Assembly: GCA_964587155.1 (NCBI GenBank)
Contig: CAZPKF010000031.1
Coordinates: 1-10,429 of the forward strand
Reading direction: 5' to 3'
Source: Hallerella sp964587155
Lineage (GTDB): Bacteria > Fibrobacterota > Fibrobacteria > Fibrobacterales > Fibrobacteraceae
DNA length: 10,429 nucleotides
The notes below the pieces were generated by a model. The model worked only from the letters and a program-made list of their open reading frames with translations. It made no database searches and was not told where the DNA came from. The position numbers were made by a program, and so were the translations under genes. Below, piece after piece: positions 7,399-10,429 of the stretch. How positions within the stretch are numbered: the first letter of the stretch is position 1; the number at the start of each line of letters is the position of its first letter.

Positions 7399-7413
7399 TT
7401 TCCGAATATTCAA

Positions 7414-7443
7414 AAAAAGACAGGCCGCAAAGCCTGTCTTTTT
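7414..7443. terminator. Bidirectional Rho-independent terminator between FKBP gene and pdxJ
   Basis: AAAAAGACAGGC (7414-7425) pairs perfectly with GCCTGTCTTTTT (7432-7443) around the six-base loop CGCAAA. The stem is flanked by A-runs on the left and T-runs on the right, so it presents a T-tract on both strands. It lies 15 bases after the FKBP stop and 16 bases after the pdxJ stop (7460) on the other strand, so it serves both convergent genes. Confidence 0.93.
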
Positions 7444-7459
7444 GCATGAGTTGCAATTT

Positions 7460-8197
7460 TTAATGTTCTGCCCTTCGAATGGCGTCGAGCATTTCTTTTA
7501 CCGCTTTTTCCATGCCGACGAGAACCGCGCGCCCGATGAGGCTGTGTCCGATTACGAGTTCTTCGATTCCGGCAATACTTGAAATGTAGCCAACATTGCG
7601 GTAATTCAAGCCGTGCCCGGCTTTCACTCGAAGTCCGTATTTCCGCGCTAAAACGGTCATGTCTTGGATGGCGGCCAGTTCTCTGTCCACATCGGCAGAA
7701 GAACCCAGGTCAAATGCGTTGGCAAAATGTCCCGAGTGAAATTCCACAAAATCCACGCCGAGCTTTTTGGCACCTTTGACTTGATCCGTGTCAGGGTCGA
7801 TGAACACGCTGACGGCGATGTCGTTGTTTTTGAATGAGGCGACAATTTTTGAAAGATCATCAATGCGGGCTGCAACATTCAAACCGCTGTCCGTAGAAAT
7901 TTCTTCGCGGTTTTCTGGGACAAGAGTCACCATATCCGGTTGGATATCGATTGCCAACTGCATCATTTCTGCGGTTGGGGCGATCTCCATGTCTAAATGG
8001 GTCGTCGCAATTCCGCGGAGAAGCCGAATGTCCCGTTCTTGAATATGTCGCCGATCTTCGCGTAGGTGGGCAACGATGCCGTGACAACCAGCCTGTTCGG
8101 CGAGGATGGCTCCGGCAACGGGATCTGGTTCCCGGATTTTGCGCGCTTCCCGGATGGTTGCGATATGATCTAGATTGATGCCTAGTTTCACGGACAT
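7460..8197 (-). CDS. pdxJ: Pyridoxine 5'-phosphate synthase
   Basis: PdxJ condenses 1-deoxy-D-xylulose 5-phosphate with 3-amino-2-oxopropyl phosphate to form pyridoxine 5'-phosphate in the DXP-dependent vitamin B6 pathway. The 245-residue length is typical. Family motifs are in order: LGINLDHIATIREAR (5-19), GIVAHLREDRRHI (40-52, His44), LDMEIAPTAEM (68-78, Glu71), VEFHSGHFA (151-159, Glu152) and AGHGLNY (193-199, His195). The residues matching the E. coli active-site His45, Glu72, Glu153 and His193 are present. An excellent ribosome binding site, AGGAGGT, precedes the ATG and overlaps the stop codon of the upstream YibQ-like gene. The two are therefore cotranscribed and probably translationally coupled. 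Confidence 0.97.
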   Translation of the reverse strand: MSVKLGINLDHIATIREARKIREPDPVAGAILAEQAGCHGIVAHLREDRRHIQERDIRLLRGIATTHLDMEIAPTAEMMQLAIDIQPDMVTLVPENREEISTDSGLNVAARIDDLSKIVASFKNNDIAVSVFIDPDTDQVKGAKKLGVDFVEFHSGHFANAFDLGSSADVDRELAAIQDMTVLARKYGLRVKAGHGLNYRNVGYISSIAGIEELVIGHSLIGRAVLVGMEKAVKEMLDAIRRAEH

Positions 8198-8208
8198 AAA
8201 ACCTCCTA
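8198..8208 (-). promoter_or_regulatory. pdxJ ribosome binding site overlapping the upstream stop codon
   Basis: On the minus strand the upstream TAG stop (8208-8206) runs directly into AGGAGGT (8207-8201), which is three bases before the pdxJ ATG (8197-8195). Ribosomes ending the YibQ-like frame would sit on the pdxJ initiation site, a standard arrangement for translational coupling. Confidence 0.85.
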
Positions 8209-9285
8209 TTCGGATTTAAAAATGTGGGAAAGGCTCACTATCTCGGTTCCTTGGGAGTTCGCTTTTTCTTCGATATCCTCGATGGCTTTGAACGAAGCTT
8301 CGGATAGTGGCAAAATCAAAATGTTGTTTCCCGAACGTTTGGCTAGATTCAAAACGTCGGCGACATAGATGGCGTGGGTTTGTTTGGATGGGTTGAACGG
8401 CGTTTCGAGACGGCATTTCAAATCAACATCTTTGCACACGTCGAGAACTTTTGAATAACGGTTTCCTGTCAAATCCATAAACCACAGGTTTCGTTTTTTC
8501 AATGGGGAAAATGTAGCGCGGAGAAGCGCCTGCTGTTCCACTGCACGGTTGCCCAACCGCGAAGCGATCCCTTTGACCTCGGGGAGGTATTCCAAAAGCT
8601 CTTCGATCCGCTCCTGGATTTCGGCATCGGATTGGTGGACGAAAATCATGGAGTTTGACAGGCTCTTGGGGTGGAGCTTTTTATCTTCCATGGGGAGCCA
8701 CAAAACGAGTTCGCCGTTTTTTAATATCTCAGAAGACAAGGCTTTCTTGGTATTTTCGGATGGTGTGATAAATAACGTGTAGGGATAATTTAGTGCGCGC
8801 AGCTCCCGGGAATACTTCTCCCAATTTTTTTCGGCGAGAAAACCGATGGCTATGCGGGATGTATTGTCGTGAAAGCTGTTCGCCACTTGTAAAGCCACGT
8901 AGAAGGTGTCTCCAAAAGGGGCGATGAAGTCCAAGTAGGCAGCTGTTCCCGATGGGCCTTGGACTTCTTCCATGGCGAGAACTTTTCCTCCGTGGCTGTT
9001 CAAATGTTTTTGCGCCTTTAGCAAATAATTGGGAAGGGAAACGCCTTGCCCGACTTGCCAAATTTCGCGCCCATCTTTTCTCTTTTTGGGTAAAATTTTC
9101 AAAACGGGAATTTCATTCCGCAATTTTTGCAGATAGGGAACTGTATCGGCCAAGAAAATTTTCTCTTCTTTGACGCCGATGGCGACCATTGTATTGTCGA
9201 AGGCATCCTTGTTTAGCAAGACGAGGAAGAATCCCAAAAGGAGGATAAAAAGGCAAAGCAGAAAAATGCAGTGGTTTCTTTTCAT
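8206..9285 (-). CDS. Membrane-anchored YibQ-like divergent polysaccharide deacetylase, probably inactive
   Basis: The 359-residue protein has an N-terminal membrane anchor (about 6-25), then a region with IWQVGQGVSLPNYLLKA (75-91). Its C-terminal half (about 143-356) follows the divergent polysaccharide deacetylase family (DUF610/YibQ). Supporting segments are ELVLWLPME (192-200, family LxLPME), GIASRLGNRA (239-248, family GxxNHMGS), LWFMDLTGNRYS (267-278, family FxDSxTxxxS) and GTEIVSLSHIF (346-356, family VPLSxL). The usual first-strand Asp-Asp is absent (RIAIGFLAEKN, 144-154) and the metal-ligand His of NHMGS is replaced by Arg243. I therefore infer a degenerate, non-catalytic envelope protein. 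It is the first gene of a unit with pdxJ. The ATG at 9285 has no clear ribosome binding site. Its start lies only 29 bases from that of miaA on the other strand. The family call is by motif order; overall similarity is modest. Confidence 0.7.
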   Translation of the reverse strand: MKRNHCIFLLCLFILLLGFFLVLLNKDAFDNTMVAIGVKEEKIFLADTVPYLQKLRNEIPVLKILPKKRKDGREIWQVGQGVSLPNYLLKAQKHLNSHGGKVLAMEEVQGPSGTAAYLDFIAPFGDTFYVALQVANSFHDNTSRIAIGFLAEKNWEKYSRELRALNYPYTLFITPSENTKKALSSEILKNGELVLWLPMEDKKLHPKSLSNSMIFVHQSDAEIQERIEELLEYLPEVKGIASRLGNRAVEQQALLRATFSPLKKRNLWFMDLTGNRYSKVLDVCKDVDLKCRLETPFNPSKQTHAIYVADVLNLAKRSGNNILILPLSEASFKAIEDIEEKANSQGTEIVSLSHIFKSE

Positions 9286-9314
9286 GCGAATAAAATATAA
9301 CTACATTGAAGTCG

Positions 9315-10214
9315 ATGCCTATTCTCTTTGCTTTGGTTGGCGCCACTGGCGTTGGAAAAACAAAACTTTCGATTGCGCTTGCAAAAGAATTCCATGCGCA
9401 GATAATCTCCATGGATTCTCGTCAAGTTTACAAAGGCTTCTGTATCGGGACGGCTCAACCGTCAAAAGAATCGTTGAAAGAAGTACCCCATCATTTGGTT
9501 GATTTTCTTTCGCCTCAGGAAAAATTTTCTGTAGGTGAATTTGTGCGTAACGTCAAAGGGCTTTTGCAACAAGATTCCACACCGTATATACTTGTTGGTG
9601 GAACGGGTATGTATTTGCAAGCCCTATCCGAAGGCCTTGCCGAAATTCCCGATGTCGCAGAAGAAGTCCGGATGGAGTGTGAAGAATTCCTTTTGAAGAA
9701 CGGTGTGGATGCTCTTTATCAAAGAGTCTTGGAGCTGGATCCGGTTTCAGCGAATTCCATTGAACGACAAGATAAGCAACGTTTGCTTCGAGCGTTAGAA
9801 GTTTTTGAACAAACGGGGATGAGGTTTTCTGAAGTTCGAAGCAGCAGAGTTGGCGGGATTGGTCGCATCAAAACGTTTGTGCTAAACAGACTGCGTGCAA
9901 CGTTGTATGAAAACATCAACAACCGTGTGACGGAGATGGTGAATGCCGGGTGGAAAGAAGAGGTTGCCGGACTATACGAGGCTGTTCCGCTGACCGCTCC
10001 TGCTTGGCAAAGTTTGGGATACAAGGAATGGGTGGCCGCCATTCGTGGAGAAATGAGCGAAAAAGAAGTAATAGAAACGGTTTGTCTGGGGACTAGACAC
10101 TATGCCAAGCGTCAAATCACCTGGTTCCGGCATCAAGTCGAAGCGGAATGGGTTGATTTAAGTCCGGATATCGCCCGGGATTTTGAAAGAATCGCGTCGT
10201 CGGTGTCCGTTTGA
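9315..10214 (+). CDS. miaA: tRNA dimethylallyltransferase
   Basis: MiaA transfers a dimethylallyl group to N6 of A37 in tRNAs reading codons that start with U, the first step toward ms2i6A. The 299-residue length is normal. Motifs from the ATG at 9315: P-loop GATGVGKT (9-16), MDSRQVYKG (33-41, with Asp34 the expected general base), GGTGMYLQAL (95-104), RQDKQRLLRALEV (151-163), LGYKEW (234-239) and TRHYAKRQITWFR (260-272). I chose the ATG at 9315; a TTG at 9306 would add only three residues. The Shine-Dalgarno is weak (GAAG). TATAAC at 9296-9301 could be a -10 box, giving a very short leader and placing the -35 inside the divergent YibQ-like gene. Confidence 0.97.
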   Translation: MPILFALVGATGVGKTKLSIALAKEFHAQIISMDSRQVYKGFCIGTAQPSKESLKEVPHHLVDFLSPQEKFSVGEFVRNVKGLLQQDSTPYILVGGTGMYLQALSEGLAEIPDVAEEVRMECEEFLLKNGVDALYQRVLELDPVSANSIERQDKQRLLRALEVFEQTGMRFSEVRSSRVGGIGRIKTFVLNRLRATLYENINNRVTEMVNAGWKEEVAGLYEAVPLTAPAWQSLGYKEWVAAIRGEMSEKEVIETVCLGTRHYAKRQITWFRHQVEAEWVDLSPDIARDFERIASSVSV

Positions 10215-10329
10215 CATGGAAAATTGTGGATAGGATGTTGACAGAATATTCTTATCGCGTTGCTTTTAATGGAAATTCCTGAGATAAAGCGTTGCAAGCG
10301 AAAAACAAGCGGAGAAATCAAAAAAAATC

Positions 10330-10368
10330 GTCCGGACCCCTTGACGGATTCGCGGGGATTTCTATAAT
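10330..10368 (+). promoter_or_regulatory. Strong sigma-70-type promoter with upstream palindrome
   Basis: TTGACG (10341-10346) and a perfect TATAAT (10363-10368) are separated by 16 bases. A-rich sequence (10320-10328) lies upstream, as in an UP element. A perfect 8-bp palindrome GTCCGGAC (10330-10337) ends three bases before the -35. The expected start is near A10373 or A10376. It is the best promoter in the window and does not face any protein gene inside it. The rest of the gap after miaA (10215-10320) shows no gene and no convincing terminator. Confidence 0.8.
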
Positions 10369-10372
10369 TGGC

Positions 10373-10429
10373 ATCACTTCGGCGGGCGACCGCGGGAGAG
10401 GCCGGACGGGCGTCCGGCTTGCTGATTGA
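10373..10429 (+). ncRNA. rnpB: Probable 5' end of RNase P RNA (partial, cut by window edge)
   Basis: The transcript from the strong promoter begins GC-rich and structured with no start codon. GCGG-GCGA-CCGC (10382-10393) is followed by a perfect 7-bp hairpin GCCGGAC-GGGC-GTCCGGC (10401-10418), and the window ends ...GATTGA. Bacterial type A RNase P RNAs begin with a short P1 strand, a GGGCGACCGC-like P2 strand, a P3 hairpin and then GAGGAAAGTCC. The visible part fits the first three in order, and the final GA would fit the start of the fourth. This recognition rests on memory of the consensus and about 57 bases. A leader of an rRNA or tRNA operon is the main alternative. Confidence 0.45.

Noticed and set aside
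6654..7413. Two long minus-strand open frames (240 and 219 residues) opposite the FKBP repeat region
   Set aside because: They exist only because a stop-free repeat unit is reiterated in the real gene; the products are low-complexity Leu/Phe/Cys/Ala/Arg repeats with no ribosome binding site.
10211..10243. Two TTGACA boxes (10211-10216 and 10238-10243) after miaA
   Set aside because: Neither has a -10-like hexamer at 15-19 bases; the best candidate, TTTAAT, is 21 bases from the second.

Overview
The window looks like ordinary chromosome from a Fibrobacter-type bacterium (Fibrobacterota, plant-fibre degraders of the gut). The main pointer is a large secreted pectate lyase. It has a Sec signal peptide, a calcium-binding linker, Ig-like and CBM6/CBM35-like modules, and a C-terminal domain resembling a type IX secretion (T9SS) sorting signal. 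An FKBP lipoprotein, an outer-membrane-barrel-like protein and a YibQ-like envelope protein fit a Gram-negative cell. The taxonomic assignment is an inference from protein style; no rRNA sequence is visible to confirm it.

Layout, left to right: (i) 120-1214 (+): a small DUF1232/YkvA-like membrane protein, then an RsuA/RluB-family pseudouridine synthase. (ii) 1295-3865 (+): the modular pectate lyase, closed by a strong hairpin terminator. (iii) 5928-3918 (-): an outer-membrane-like protein, a small single-pass membrane protein and folD, all leftward. (iv) 5974-7398 (+): a FKBP-type peptidyl-prolyl isomerase lipoprotein. Its C-terminal third is an Ala/Lys-rich helix encoded by exact 174-bp tandem DNA repeats, and a bidirectional terminator follows it. 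(v) 9285-7460 (-): a two-gene unit in which a membrane-anchored, YibQ-like, apparently degenerate polysaccharide deacetylase is translationally coupled to pdxJ. (vi) 9315-10214 (+): miaA, divergent from that unit. (vii) 10215-10429: a non-coding stretch with a near-consensus sigma-70 promoter and a GC-rich structured start of transcript. I read this as the probable 5' end of RNase P RNA (rnpB), cut by the window edge.

Most genes are housekeeping: one-carbon metabolism (folD), vitamin B6 synthesis (pdxJ), tRNA and rRNA modification (miaA, pseudouridine synthase). They are interleaved with envelope proteins. I found no mobile elements, CRISPR arrays, tRNAs or phage genes, and no clear new multi-gene system. 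The strongest unusual signal is the perfectly homogenised 174-bp repeat array in the FKBP lipoprotein. Next are the missing metal-ligand motifs in the YibQ-like protein and the likely rnpB start at the right edge.
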